From assembly GCF_022788695.1 (NCBI RefSeq), contig NZ_CP085154.1, positions 2,232,001 to 2,296,000 of the forward strand: a stretch of 64,000 nucleotides of DNA, in the 5' to 3' direction. Below the pieces are notes generated by a model. The model made no database searches. It had not been told where the DNA came from and saw only the letters and a program-made list of their open reading frames with translations. Positions within the stretch are counted from its first letter, which is position 1. Every line of letters begins with the position of its first letter. Source of the stretch: Pseudosulfitobacter sp. DSM 107133 (lineage in GTDB: Bacteria; Pseudomonadota; Alphaproteobacteria; Rhodobacterales; Rhodobacteraceae). The translations under genes were made by a program, and so were the position numbers. Below are positions 44,735 to 54,002 of this stretch, in pieces.

Positions 44735-44772
44735 GGCGTGCCGCCGGACGGAGGACTGAAGACAGCGCACCA

Positions 44773-46128
44773 TCACAGATCCTCCAGCTTATCGGGATCA
44801 AACGCAGGCCCCGCGACCAAATCAACGCCATCCTTGCGCATCTTCACTTCGACGCCAGCCGCCACCAGCATCTGCTTCAGGGCATCAAGCTTGGAAAAGT
44901 CCTTGGATGCCATGGCTTCAGCACGGACGGTGGAAAAGGCCGCCTCATAGGCACTCAAATCCGCATCAGACGCCGCAGCCCACGCGGGCACGCCATCTGC
45001 AACCAGTCCAAGCAAACGCAGGCTCGCCAAGAGCGCGCTTGCATCACTTTTTTGCGCAAGCTGGTGCATCTCGACAATCGCTTGCGGTGTGTTCAGATCG
45101 TCGGCCAGTGCCTGAACCACAGCCTCCGGCGCCGGCCCTTCGGACGTCCCCTCAACCTGCCCATACCACTTGCGCAACGTCGCCTCCGCCTCGGCCCGCT
45201 TCTTTTCGGTCCAATCCATCGGCTTGCGGTAATGCGTCGACAGCATCACAAACCGGATCACTTCCCCCGGCACCCCCTGCTCCAGCAAGTCGCGCACCGT
45301 GAAAAAGTTGCCCAAGGACTTGGACATCTTCTTGCCCTCGACCTGCAACATCTCGTTGTGCATCCAAACGTTTGCCATCTGCTCGGTGCCATTGGCGCAG
45401 CAGCTTTGCGCAATCTCGTTCTCGTGGTGGGGAAACATCAGGTCGTTACCGCCGCCGTGAATGTCAAAGCGGTCGCCGAGCAGCGCCTTGGCCATGGCCG
45501 AGCATTCGATATGCCAGCCGGGTCGCCCGCGTCCCCACGGGCTGTCCCAGCCCGGTGTCTGCGCGTCCGACGGCTTCCACAACACGAAGTCCATCGGGTC
45601 TTCTTTATAGGGCGCAACCTCGACCCGCGCGCCCGCGATCATGTCATCGACCGACCGGCCCGACAGCGCGCCATAGCGGGCGTATTCGCGCACGCGGAAC
45701 AGGACGTGGCCTTCGTTGGCATAGGCAAAGCCGCCCTCGATCAACCCTGCGATCATCTCGACCATCTCGCCAATATAGGCAGTGGCACGGGGCATGTGAT
45801 CCGGCTCAAGCGCACCAATCGCACCCATGTCGTCCAGAAACCATTGCGACGTCTCGGCGGTGATCTCGCCGATGCTGCGCCCGCTTTCGGCGGCGCGTGC
45901 GTTGATCTTGTCATCCACATCCGTGAAATTGCGCACATAGGTCACGCGCGGATACTGCGTTTTCAACAGCCGGTAGAGAATATCGAACACCAGCACAGGC
46001 CGCGCATTGCCCAGATGGGCGCGGTCATAGACCGTAGGCCCACAGACATACATCCGCACGTTTTTAGGGTCCAACGGCACAAAGCTCTCTTTGCGGCGGG
46101 TGGCGGTGTTATACAGTTGGATGTCCAT
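44773..46128 (-). CDS. cysS: cysteinyl-tRNA synthetase
   Basis: Charges tRNA-Cys. 451 residues: zinc and HIGH region near the N-terminus ([15 protein letters not shown]), zinc ligands HIECSAM and HHENEIAQS, the KMSKS loop ([12 protein letters not shown]) and a C-terminal helical domain. No activity motif is missing. It is separated from cimA by 178 bases that include the nested palindrome, and is divergent from the aminotransferase gene. Confidence 0.98.
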   Translation of the reverse strand: MDIQLYNTATRRKESFVPLDPKNVRMYVCGPTVYDRAHLGNARPVLVFDILYRLLKTQYPRVTYVRNFTDVDDKINARAAESGRSIGEITAETSQWFLDDMGAIGALEPDHMPRATAYIGEMVEMIAGLIEGGFAYANEGHVLFRVREYARYGALSGRSVDDMIAGARVEVAPYKEDPMDFVLWKPSDAQTPGWDSPWGRGRPGWHIECSAMAKALLGDRFDIHGGGNDLMFPHHENEIAQSCCANGTEQMANVWMHNEMLQVEGKKMSKSLGNFFTVRDLLEQGVPGEVIRFVMLSTHYRKPMDWTEKKRAEAEATLRKWYGQVEGTSEGPAPEAVVQALADDLNTPQAIVEMHQLAQKSDASALLASLRLLGLVADGVPAWAAASDADLSAYEAAFSTVRAEAMASKDFSKLDALKQMLVAAGVEVKMRKDGVDLVAGPAFDPDKLEDL

Positions 46129-46362
46129 CAGGCGTCCTCGCGCAGGTGTTGGCGCGGGCCTAGCAATTCTGATGTGTCATGGAAACAAAGAACCGGCCCG
46201 CTGAGTGGATCAGCAGATAATGCAGCAGGTGATAATGATGCAGGTTCTTGTCATGGCGCCAGCTAACCCGCAGCGGTACGCGGGGTCAAGCCCCAGCCGG
46301 TGTTGACAATCCGCAGCCCCTCTGACCCCTTGGCCAAAACCGGCACAGGAAAGGAACGGCAG

Positions 46363-47541
46363 ATGAAAATCTCGCATCGCTTGGCAAACATCAACGGCGG
46401 CGGATCGGACGGCTGGGACGTGTTCCTGAAGGCACGCGGCATGATTGCCGATGGGGTGGCCGTCACCGAACTGACCATTGGTGAGCACGACATCGGCACC
46501 GCAGCCCCGATCCTGCAAGAAATGCATCGCGCCGCCATGGGCGGGCACACGGGCTATGCCATGGTGCCCGGCATCAACACACTGCGCGACACGGTGGCCG
46601 CACGGGTGCAGGCGCGCACCGGCGTGGCGACCACACGCGACAACGTCATCATCACGCCGGGCGGACAGGCCGCGCTGTTTGCCGCGCACACGGCTGTCTG
46701 CGATCCGGGCGACACGGCGCTGTATATTGATCCCTATTACGCCACCTACCCCGGCACCATCCGCGCGGTCAGCGCGGTGCCGCAGCCGGTGGCTGCACAG
46801 GCCGACAACGCCTTTCAACCGCGTGCGGCAGATATCGCGGCAGCAGCGGCCAAAGGGGCGGCTTCGCTGCTCGTCAACTCGCCCAACAACCCCACCGGCG
46901 TAGTCTACAGCCGCGAAACGCTGGAAGGCATCGCAGAGGTCTGCAAGGCGCACGATCTGTGGCTGATCTCGGACGAAGTGTATGACACCCAAGTCTGGAC
47001 CGGCGACCACCTGAGCCCGCGCGCCCTGCCCGACATGGCCGCGCGCACGCTGGTGGTGGGATCTATGTCGAAATCCCACGCCATGACCGGCTCGCGCTGC
47101 GGCTGGATTGTCGGCCCCGCGGAGGTCATTGCGCATCTGGTGAATCTGGCGACGAACACCACCTACGGCGTGCCGGGCTATATTCAGGACGCTGCCAGTT
47201 TCGCGTTGAACCAAGGCCCCGAGGTCGAGGCCCAGGTGGCCGAACCCTTCCGCCGCCGCCGCGAAAAGGCGATGCAGGTGCTGGCGGGCCAGAACACCGT
47301 CAGCCTGGTGCCTGCGCAAGGGGCGATGTACCTGATGCTGGACATCCGCGCCACAGGGCTCAGCGGCGACGACTTTGCCAACGACCTGCTGGACGCCCAC
47401 CATATCGCGGTGATGCCGGGCGAAAGCTTTGGTCAGGCGGCCGCAGGCCATATCCGCGTGGCCATGACGATTGATGACGACCGGTTTATCGCGGCGCTGA
47501 AAACCCTGTGCGATTTCGCAACGGATTTGGCCGGGACCTAG
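46363..47541 (+). CDS. PLP aminotransferase, arginine:pyruvate transaminase-like (AruH-like)
   Basis: Fold-type I aminotransferase of 392 residues. The PLP Lys is in SMSKSHAMTGSRCGW, the Asn and Asp in NSPNNPTG and ISDEVYD, and the phosphate-binding Arg follows the Lys. From memory, the DLWLISDEVY, SLSKSHAMTG-like and AAGHIRVAM segments resemble Pseudomonas AruH, an arginine:pyruvate transaminase, so arginine or a related amino acid is a reasonable substrate. The ATG at 46363 has AAGGA seven bases upstream. It could equally be an aspartate-type aminotransferase; only assays will tell. Confidence 0.82.
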   Translation: MKISHRLANINGGGSDGWDVFLKARGMIADGVAVTELTIGEHDIGTAAPILQEMHRAAMGGHTGYAMVPGINTLRDTVAARVQARTGVATTRDNVIITPGGQAALFAAHTAVCDPGDTALYIDPYYATYPGTIRAVSAVPQPVAAQADNAFQPRAADIAAAAAKGAASLLVNSPNNPTGVVYSRETLEGIAEVCKAHDLWLISDEVYDTQVWTGDHLSPRALPDMAARTLVVGSMSKSHAMTGSRCGWIVGPAEVIAHLVNLATNTTYGVPGYIQDAASFALNQGPEVEAQVAEPFRRRREKAMQVLAGQNTVSLVPAQGAMYLMLDIRATGLSGDDFANDLLDAHHIAVMPGESFGQAAAGHIRVAMTIDDDRFIAALKTLCDFATDLAGT

Positions 47542-47542
47542 A

Positions 47543-47686
47543 GTGGCGGACGCTGTGTCGGCGATACCGCCCGTCACCCCGCCAGAAATCCAACACAGCC
47601 GCGCCCTTGTCGAGATTCGCCAAAAGCGCTTGGAATGGGTGCTGTTCAGACTGATCCGGTCTTTAACCGTCATCGTATTTACTTAG
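47543..47686 (+). CDS. possible 47-residue protein after the aminotransferase
   Basis: A GTG one base after the aminotransferase stop opens a 47-codon frame ending at TAG (47684-47686). The product starts with a Pro-rich segment and has an amphipathic C-terminal part (QKRLEWVLFRLIRSL). Tight spacing suggests coupling, but no ribosome site or homologue is recognised. It may be chance. Confidence 0.25.
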   Translation: MADAVSAIPPVTPPEIQHSRALVEIRQKRLEWVLFRLIRSLTVIVFT

Positions 47687-48072
47687 GGTCTGTGTCATTG
47701 CTTCGGTAACGGGTGGAGGTGCACTCACTTATGACGACCTCAGATTTGACATTCTTATTTCGCCCCCCTGATGCAATAGCGTCCAGCCTTCGCATTGCCT
47801 TGTAGAAGACCTTTTGAAACGTCAGATAACTTTTACTTTCTCGTCACATATATGCCCCGAAACGGAACGCCGGACCTTCGCGCAATGGGCAGCGAAATAA
47901 TGGTTCTCTGATGCACAGACGCAATCCCGCAGGCTACATAACGGGGCCGGTTTTGACTGCAATGGGTTGCTCTGCGTGGCGACCTGGGCAATTGTTATTC
48001 CCAACTGCATGGCATTTCAGGAATGTCATTTAGATTCATTTTTACGGATTCAATAGAAATAGGGTATGCATT
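47687..48072. other. 386-base AT-richer gap
   Basis: Between the small frame and the PPC/DUF4214 gene. Lower GC than neighbours, with a possible short frame on the minus strand (47822-48010) that has no recognisable family or ribosome site. It is presumably the promoter region of the downstream gene and could mark the edge of an acquired segment. Confidence 0.35.
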
Positions 48073-50772
48073 GTGGAAGATGATTTTTCAGCAGACATAA
48101 ACACCCAAGGCCGGCTGTCAGTGGGGGGCACTGCGACAGGTACGATCGTCAACGGTGTTGACAGAGACACGCGAGACTATGACTGGTTCGCCATTGATCT
48201 TGTTGCCGGACAGACCTACCGCTTTGCCGCAAGCAGCACCCAGACTGACGACATTTTCTTTGTTGGTTTCATTTTGGACAGTGCCGGTCAGATGCTTGAT
48301 ACCACCAATACAAGCGCGCGCGGAACACGAACATTTGTCGCCCCCGAAGATGGTCGATATTTTGTATCGGTGACCACCCTATCCTGGGAACAATTGGTGA
48401 GCAGAACCTATCAGGTGTCGGCCGAGGCAATTGAGCCAATCGAGCAGCTCGCCAGCGATCCCAGCACCGAAGGCCGCGTTGAAGTGGGCGGCAGTACACA
48501 AGGGGTAATTTCCGATGTGCAAGATATCGACTGGTACCGGGTAACGCTTGAGGCAGGGACAATCTACCGGATTGATCTGGAGGCGGGCGCAACAGCGATC
48601 AACACCTTGCCGCACGGGTTCATCGGAGGGGTTTTCAACGCCGCGTCGGACCAGTTGCAGGGATTTACCTCGCCGTTTGCAGCAGACCCGGATTCGCTTG
48701 CGTCGACGACCTTCACCCCGAATGCAGATGGCGATTATTTTATCGCGGCTTTCGGGGCAACAGGGCCTGGAGGCACCTACACGTTGAGTGTTTCCGAGGA
48801 GCCGCCGATTGTCGATGACTTCCCAGAAACCTTTGAAACGACCGGGCGGCTTGTGGTTGGCACAGACCTGACGGGTGAGATCAACCCGACCGGCGATGTC
48901 GACAGGATCGGAATAGATGTCGTCGCCGGCACTATTTATTCCGTAGAGATGCTGGGCACTTCGACCGGAGACGGCACCCTTTCAGACCCGCTGATTGCGC
49001 ATTTCTTTGACGAGTCCTTCACACTCATCGGCGGGGGTGACGACGACAGCGGAAGCGGCAGTAATGCGCGCGCGATTTTGATGCCCACCAGCACAGGCAC
49101 CTATTTCATGGATGTTCGGAGTTTTATCCCCGGCGGGGTCGGCACCTATACATTGCGGTTGTCTACGATCGAAGACGACTTTTCGGACGATGCCAGCACG
49201 ACGGGAACGCTTGCGATTGGCGGTACGGCAGACGGGCGTATTGATTATACTTATTATTCAAACGACCACGGTAAAAGTATTGACAGTGACTGGTTTCGGG
49301 TCTCGCTTGAGGCAGGGAACCTTTATTCCTTCCGCATCGACGAGCGGGAGGATCCCAGCAATCCGTATTACGTTTCGGTCCCCCAGATTGCCTTGGTGGA
49401 TGAAGACGGCAACCGCCTGAGCGACTATTATCGCGATCCGTACGGCTATTATGGCGGCAGCTCCTTCGGTTTTCTTGCGGAAGAAACAGGGGACTATTTC
49501 CTTCAGGTCAACAACCTGAACGATTACGCCACCGAGGGAAGCTATCAGGTTTCGGCCAATCTGGTGCTTGAAGCGCTAGAGGGCGAGAGCATCGGATCCA
49601 AGCAGGTCCGCGCGTCATGGGAAAAAGTTGGCAGCCATCAGGACGAAATCTTCTATTTGGGCAGCGATTATCAGCCGGGTTGGGTCCGGGGCGTGGGGGG
49701 CAACGACGTGCTGATTGGCGGAACGGGCGACGAGATCCTGATCGGCGATGATTCTGAGTCCCCCTCGGCAAATCCATACCGAAGCGCCGAGATATTCCGC
49801 GCCTACGAGCTGCTTCTGGGGCGTGCCCCCGATGCTTCCGGTCTCGCGGATATGCTTGACACATATGTGTCAACCTACGACATCGCGCGGATCCTTGTTT
49901 ACAGCAAAGAGTTCGCAAACCTGCACGGCACGCTCGACAATTCTGCCTTTGTCGATCTGCTATATACCCAGCTCCGTGGCAGCGCTCCGGCAGCGGACGA
50001 TGTGTTTCGCCAGGATCTGATTGCGCAGCTCGATAGTTATTCCTATCCCGAGTGGATAGCTCCGGTTTTCTTCAATAGCGGTGAATTCGGCAATAGGGTC
50101 GCAGGGCGGGATCTTGATTTCGCACTTCAGGATTACTCGAACACGGCCAGCAGCCAAACCATCTTTGACGCCTATGCCGCCGTGTTGGACCGCGCCCCCG
50201 ATCTTGGTGGTTTCCTGGGCTGGATGGCCCGGATGAACAGTGGCCTTGACGCCGCCGGGCTGGCGCAGGGGATGCTGGGTTCGGCTGAATTCGCGGCCAA
50301 GGCAGCAGGCAGTGACGCAGCCTTTGTCGCCGCTGTTTCTGCACGTCTGGAAGGCGGGACGGCCTTTGATACGGACACTGTGGTTTCCCTGTTGGAAAGC
50401 GGCGCGCTGAGCCGCGCGGCGTTCGTCGCGGCGGCGATCACGCTGGAGGATGGTGCGGGTCTGGCCGATTGGATGCGTGCGCAAGGCACGGACGACATAT
50501 TGGTCAGCGGTGGCGGCGCAGATACGATGATTGGCGGCGCGCTTTCGGATCGTTTCGTCTTTGCACCGGATGGTATGGCAACCGCGCGGATTCTCGATCT
50601 CGAAGCATGGGATACGCTTGATCTGCGTGCTTTCGATTTTGCAGACCGCGACAGCGCCCGGGCGGCCTTTGTTCAGGACGGCGACGATCTGGTATTTGCC
50701 GCACAGGACACGCAAATTCGGATCGACAGCTTTGATCTGGCGGGGCTTGGCGATCAGCTCTTGCTGGTCTGA
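48073..50772 (+). CDS. secreted protein with PPC-like, DUF4214 and RTX segments
   Basis: 899 residues from a GTG (AGGG eight bases upstream; the frame is closed further up by a stop). The order is four PPC-like beta domains (about 1-500, each opening with DDF..D or SDPSTEG and a GxIxDxxDxDW-type core), a short RTX motif (about 540, GGNDVLIGGTGDEILIG), two DUF4214 helical repeats (about 575-690 and 697-770) and a C-terminal RTX/beta tail (about 805-899). No signal peptide; type I secretion is likely, ending in a hydrophobic DQLLLV. The first half uses more A/T third positions than the neighbours. No transporter is in the window; function unknown, perhaps a surface or matrix protein. Confidence 0.85.
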   Translation: MEDDFSADINTQGRLSVGGTATGTIVNGVDRDTRDYDWFAIDLVAGQTYRFAASSTQTDDIFFVGFILDSAGQMLDTTNTSARGTRTFVAPEDGRYFVSVTTLSWEQLVSRTYQVSAEAIEPIEQLASDPSTEGRVEVGGSTQGVISDVQDIDWYRVTLEAGTIYRIDLEAGATAINTLPHGFIGGVFNAASDQLQGFTSPFAADPDSLASTTFTPNADGDYFIAAFGATGPGGTYTLSVSEEPPIVDDFPETFETTGRLVVGTDLTGEINPTGDVDRIGIDVVAGTIYSVEMLGTSTGDGTLSDPLIAHFFDESFTLIGGGDDDSGSGSNARAILMPTSTGTYFMDVRSFIPGGVGTYTLRLSTIEDDFSDDASTTGTLAIGGTADGRIDYTYYSNDHGKSIDSDWFRVSLEAGNLYSFRIDEREDPSNPYYVSVPQIALVDEDGNRLSDYYRDPYGYYGGSSFGFLAEETGDYFLQVNNLNDYATEGSYQVSANLVLEALEGESIGSKQVRASWEKVGSHQDEIFYLGSDYQPGWVRGVGGNDVLIGGTGDEILIGDDSESPSANPYRSAEIFRAYELLLGRAPDASGLADMLDTYVSTYDIARILVYSKEFANLHGTLDNSAFVDLLYTQLRGSAPAADDVFRQDLIAQLDSYSYPEWIAPVFFNSGEFGNRVAGRDLDFALQDYSNTASSQTIFDAYAAVLDRAPDLGGFLGWMARMNSGLDAAGLAQGMLGSAEFAAKAAGSDAAFVAAVSARLEGGTAFDTDTVVSLLESGALSRAAFVAAAITLEDGAGLADWMRAQGTDDILVSGGGADTMIGGALSDRFVFAPDGMATARILDLEAWDTLDLRAFDFADRDSARAAFVQDGDDLVFAAQDTQIRIDSFDLAGLGDQLLLV

Positions 50773-50809
50773 TGCACGTTCCATTTATGACAGTTGCCGA
50801 CGGGCGGGG

Positions 50810-51427
50810 TTAGTGCAGCAGCACCCCGCCTGAAAGCATACGTTTTTCGGCATCCTCGGTCGGTTTCGCAGCCAGCGTGCCGTCTTTGACAACCGTCACG
50901 GCAAACCCGCGATGGCGCGCCGCAAGGGCCGTTTTCAGTACGCAATAGTTGAAATCAAGCCCGACGATGCGCAGCCTTTCTACCCCCAGCCTTTCCAAAA
51001 GCACATCAAGCTCCCCAGTTTCAAAGGCGTCCTGCACGCGCTTAACAAGACTGTAGTCAGCAATTTCAGCAAAGGGCGCGGCTATTTCGGTGCCATCACT
51101 TCCCTTCACCGCCTGCCCTTTCATCAGCAATCTGGCAACGGCCACAGTCGATGGGATCGACCATTCCTGACGGAGGGCAATGACAGGAAAGCCATTCGAT
51201 TTTGCCGCCCGGATTTCATCAAGAATAGCGGCCCCAACGGCCGCCTTTGCGGGTTCGGCGTAGGGGCCATGATCCCAAAAGACGGATTGCAGGTCGATCA
51301 ACAACAAGGCTGTTCCCTGCCGCGCGCCAATCGGCGTTCCGCGACTGATCGCACCGATGCGCATGATCCCGCCAGCAAGCCAAAGGATTGTCACCAGCGC
51401 CACCGCACCAAGCACATAGCCGATCAT
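50810..51427 (-). CDS. isochorismatase-family cysteine hydrolase, membrane-anchored
   Basis: 205 residues with an N-terminal membrane helix (about 2-24), then an isochorismatase fold: Asp in LLIDLQSVF, Lys in LVKRVQDAF and nucleophile Cys in LDFNYCVLKTAL. The catalytic triad is complete. Members act on isochorismate, nicotinamide or N-carbamoyl compounds; the anchor is unusual. It starts one base inside the MarR gene stop (TGATG), so it is co-translated and presumably controlled by that regulator. Confidence 0.87.
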   Translation of the reverse strand: MIGYVLGAVALVTILWLAGGIMRIGAISRGTPIGARQGTALLLIDLQSVFWDHGPYAEPAKAAVGAAILDEIRAAKSNGFPVIALRQEWSIPSTVAVARLLMKGQAVKGSDGTEIAAPFAEIADYSLVKRVQDAFETGELDVLLERLGVERLRIVGLDFNYCVLKTALAARHRGFAVTVVKDGTLAAKPTEDAEKRMLSGGVLLH

Positions 51428-51873
51428 CAAAGCGGCTCCCCTGTCAGCGCTTTCAGCTTGGCAGTCACCGTCTGGACGACCCTAAGCGCAGTTAAAACAT
51501 CCGCGTCGTCCAACCCGGCCCCGATCTGCTTCATCACATCCATTTCCTTGGCTGTGATGTCTTCGATCATCGCCCGCCCCCGGTCTGTCAATGTCAGCAA
51601 TGAGGATCGTTTGTGTCGCGGATTCGGGCGTTGCTGCGTGAACCCCGAGGCCAGCGTTTCGTTCACCATCAGCTGGACGTATTGGCGTTTAATTTCCAGC
51701 TTTGCCGCAATATCGGGAACAGACAGATCCCCATGCGCAAGCAGCATTTCCAGAACCGCGCGCATCCTGACGGTCAGGTCGGTTTCGACCAGCCCTTGTT
51801 CAACACATGCCTCTACCGCCTGCATCAGCGGGCGCGACATCCAAACGAGTTCATACAGTTTCTGCGCATTCAT
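51427..51873 (-). CDS. MarR family regulator
   Basis: 148 residues with a winged-helix DNA-binding core (DLSVPDIAAKLEIKRQYVQLMVNETLASGF) and the wing NPRHKRSSLLTLTDRG. ATG at 51873 is used; an ATG at 51888 would place the operator inside the coding start. It is coupled to the isochorismatase-like gene and probably represses its own operon, since palindromes flank the start. The ligand is unknown; many MarR proteins respond to phenolic compounds or oxidants. The gene ends where the hydrolase starts. Confidence 0.9.
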   Translation of the reverse strand: MNAQKLYELVWMSRPLMQAVEACVEQGLVETDLTVRMRAVLEMLLAHGDLSVPDIAAKLEIKRQYVQLMVNETLASGFTQQRPNPRHKRSSLLTLTDRGRAMIEDITAKEMDVMKQIGAGLDDADVLTALRVVQTVTAKLKALTGEPL

Positions 51874-51912
51874 AATGACACCATACATGTCATTATGACA
51901 TCTTAAATGTCA
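51874..51912. promoter_or_regulatory. triple palindromic operator upstream of marR
   Basis: Four TGACA/TGTCA half-sites overlap in 39 bases: AATGACA-N7-TGTCATT (51874-51894), ATGTCA-TTA-TGACAT (51887-51901) and TGACAT-N6-ATGTCA (51896-51912). Regular spacing suggests cooperative binding of two or more MarR dimers. It lies at the marR start and in the divergent gap to the TPM gene. Confidence 0.75.
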
Positions 51913-52030
51913 ATAGTATCTATCTACCGACCCCAAACACCTGCACAGAGGGGAAAACCCCCGCGACTTTCACCACACAAAACGCGCAATCTGCATTAAC
52001 CTGCCCCTATTTGCAGAAAAGGTTTTTGCC

Positions 52031-52885
52031 ATGAAGCGGATTGTTGCAACCCTTGCACTGATGCTGTGGCCTGCGCTGGTCGCGGCACAGTTCTATCCCG
52101 ACTACAACTCGATCACGGTCAACGACTTTGCCGATATCCTGCCTGCTGACAGCGAGGCGGCGATTTCCGCACAGCTTGACGCCCTGCGCGCCGACACCGG
52201 CATTGAAATGACCGTTGTCACCCTGACGCGACAGGCCACCTATGATCCCGATGCCTCGCTAGAGGAGTTTGCCACCGGTCTGTTCAACCACTGGGGCATC
52301 GGCAATGCCGAGCGCAATGATGGCATTATGGTACTGGTGCTGCCCGGTGACCGCGTGATGCGGCTGGAACTGGGCGCGGGCTTCGGCAAAGGCTGGGACG
52401 ACGTGGCCGAGGCCGTGGTGCAGGATGCGTTTCTGCCGAAATTCAGGGAAGGCGACTATGTTGCCGGTATCACCCAGGGTGTCAGCGCCACCATCGACGT
52501 TATCGCCCGCCCTTTTGCGGCCAATGCACCGCCCCCCGAGCCTGCGAAACCGGCCAAGGGTGGTGGCGGCCTGTGGTGGCTTTCGATTTTCCCCTTGGGT
52601 CTGGCTGCGCTGTTCCTTCAGGGCACCATCCGGCGCAAGCTGCGCAAATGCCCATCCTGCGCGGCGCGTGGAACATTGCAGATCGAGGACCGGACCATTG
52701 ACGCAGCCACGCGGTCATCGAAGGGCAAGAAAGAGCGTGTAACCCGCTGTACAAACTGCGATTTCAGAGAAAAATCAATTGTTGTGCTGCCGATGCTGTC
52801 GGCCACCCGTTCATCGTCTTCATCCTCCAGCAGTTCTTTTGGCGGAGGCTCAAGCGGAGGCGGCGGCGCGTCCGGCAAGTGGTAA
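52031..52885 (+). CDS. TPM-domain protein with zinc ribbon and Ser/Gly tail
   Basis: 284 residues. A signal peptide (cleavage after ALVAA) leads a TPM domain at about residues 30-165 (SITVNDFADILPADSEAAI, and the LELGAGFGKGWDD motif). A membrane helix follows (LWWLSIFPLGLAALFLQG), then a cytoplasmic zinc-ribbon segment (CPSCAARG ... RCTNCDFR). The chain ends in poly-Ser and poly-Gly, as in other TPM proteins. The domain has acid-phosphatase-like features but its cell role is unclear; homologues affect membrane assembly or photosystem repair. It is divergent from marR and may share the operator region. Confidence 0.88.
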   Translation: MKRIVATLALMLWPALVAAQFYPDYNSITVNDFADILPADSEAAISAQLDALRADTGIEMTVVTLTRQATYDPDASLEEFATGLFNHWGIGNAERNDGIMVLVLPGDRVMRLELGAGFGKGWDDVAEAVVQDAFLPKFREGDYVAGITQGVSATIDVIARPFAANAPPPEPAKPAKGGGGLWWLSIFPLGLAALFLQGTIRRKLRKCPSCAARGTLQIEDRTIDAATRSSKGKKERVTRCTNCDFREKSIVVLPMLSATRSSSSSSSSSFGGGSSGGGGASGKW

Positions 52886-52964
52886 ACCACCCATCGCACA
52901 TGCCGCCGCCGGTCGTGTTCATACCGTCAGGTCGCCCCAAAGGCGCCCCAACCGTGCCGCGCGT

Positions 52965-53549
52965 TTAGAAGTTATACGAACCGCGCAGGGTGAATGTGGT
53001 CGCATCTGCATCCACACCCGAACCGTTGATGTCGTCAAAGTTGTGCTTCAGCACTTCACCGCCCATGGTGAACTTGTCGCTGACTTTGTATGCGACGCCC
53101 AAACCATAAAAGCCGCCGTTGTCGCTGCCCAGCGATGTGTCGGCGCGTGCGCCACCGGCTGTCGCATAGACCAGCGTGTTGCCAAGGTCATAGCCTGCCT
53201 TCAGTTTCAGACGCGCCACGCTGTCTGCGGTGGCGGCGCCCCCCAGATCAATGTCCAGCTTGTCATAGTCAACTTCGCCACCCAGCACATAGCGGCCAAA
53301 GTCGTAGTTATACCCGCCGTGCACACCATATGTGCCGCCGTTGCCATCTGCAGCACCTGTGCCGTCAATGTCTGCATAGCCCAGCTGGCCACCAGCATAG
53401 AAACCGGTCCAGTCACCACCGGCATAGGCTGCCGGTGCGGGTGCTGGGGTGTAAACGGGGGCCTCGACCACCGGCTCGGCGGGGGCTCCGGCATACAAAG
53501 GTGCGGCGGCGGCCAGCGTCAATGCGCCTGCGTAAACGATACGTTTCAT
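52965..53549 (-). CDS. outer-membrane beta-barrel protein
   Basis: 194 residues with a signal peptide (cleavage near PLYAGA), a Pro/Ala-rich linker, and alternating amphipathic strands such as WTGFYAGGQLGYADI, GTYGVHGGYNYDFG and KFTMGGEVLKHNF. It ends in YNF, the C-terminal Phe that directs proteins to the BAM complex. It belongs to the opacity/OmpW-like small porin group. AGGAGC lies before the ATG. It converges with the TPM gene after 79 bases. Confidence 0.9.
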   Translation of the reverse strand: MKRIVYAGALTLAAAAPLYAGAPAEPVVEAPVYTPAPAPAAYAGGDWTGFYAGGQLGYADIDGTGAADGNGGTYGVHGGYNYDFGRYVLGGEVDYDKLDIDLGGAATADSVARLKLKAGYDLGNTLVYATAGGARADTSLGSDNGGFYGLGVAYKVSDKFTMGGEVLKHNFDDINGSGVDADATTFTLRGSYNF

Positions 53550-54002
53550 AGTGTTGCTCCTGATTTTCTTTTCTTAGGCATTCATGGCCGCAGGGATCGC
53601 GTGACAGGTTTGTACACGCGTTCGAGTGTCCCCACGGACTGTGAGCAAAACCCCACACGACGGGTAAGGTTCCACCCACGTTTTCGTGTTCACCGCCACA
53701 AAAGCGGGAACCAGCGCAGCACTGCGCAAAAGTCGGCGGCGAATGGCCGTGGGCCAAATGCGACGCTTTGTCGCGAACAGACTGGACACCCCTGCCCTAC
53801 TGCGCGCAGGATCAACGCACCCCGTACAGGATCGCCGTTTTGCGCGATTTTCCAAGGAGCCAGGGATGCAGGCCGATCTGTGTAAAATCGCCCTTGTCGT
53901 GCGCACCATAGGTGCCGAACGCGGACGCGCGGCGCGCGGCAGGCCCTGAAGGACACGCGCCCGATTTGCCCTGCCCTTTGCCTTGCACACGGAAAAAAAA
54001 TC
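53550..54002. other. 453-base gap, no convincing gene
   Basis: Between the barrel gene and the MttB homologue. An open frame at 53686-53949 is arginine-rich, lacks a ribosome site and has no family, so it is not called. The region should hold promoters for both divergent genes. Confidence 0.4.

Noticed and set aside
44593..46266. 557-residue plus-strand frame opposite cysS
   Set aside because: Antisense to cysteinyl-tRNA synthetase; no recognised domain.
46210..47673. 487-residue minus-strand frame opposite the aminotransferase
   Set aside because: Antisense to a complete PLP enzyme; composition typical of a shadow.
47822..48010. 62-residue minus-strand frame in the AT-rich gap
   Set aside because: Cys-rich, no ribosome site, no family; kept only as a note for the gap.
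53686..53949. 87-residue plus-strand frame before the MttB homologue
   Set aside because: Arg-rich, no ribosome binding site and no family; more likely promoter DNA.
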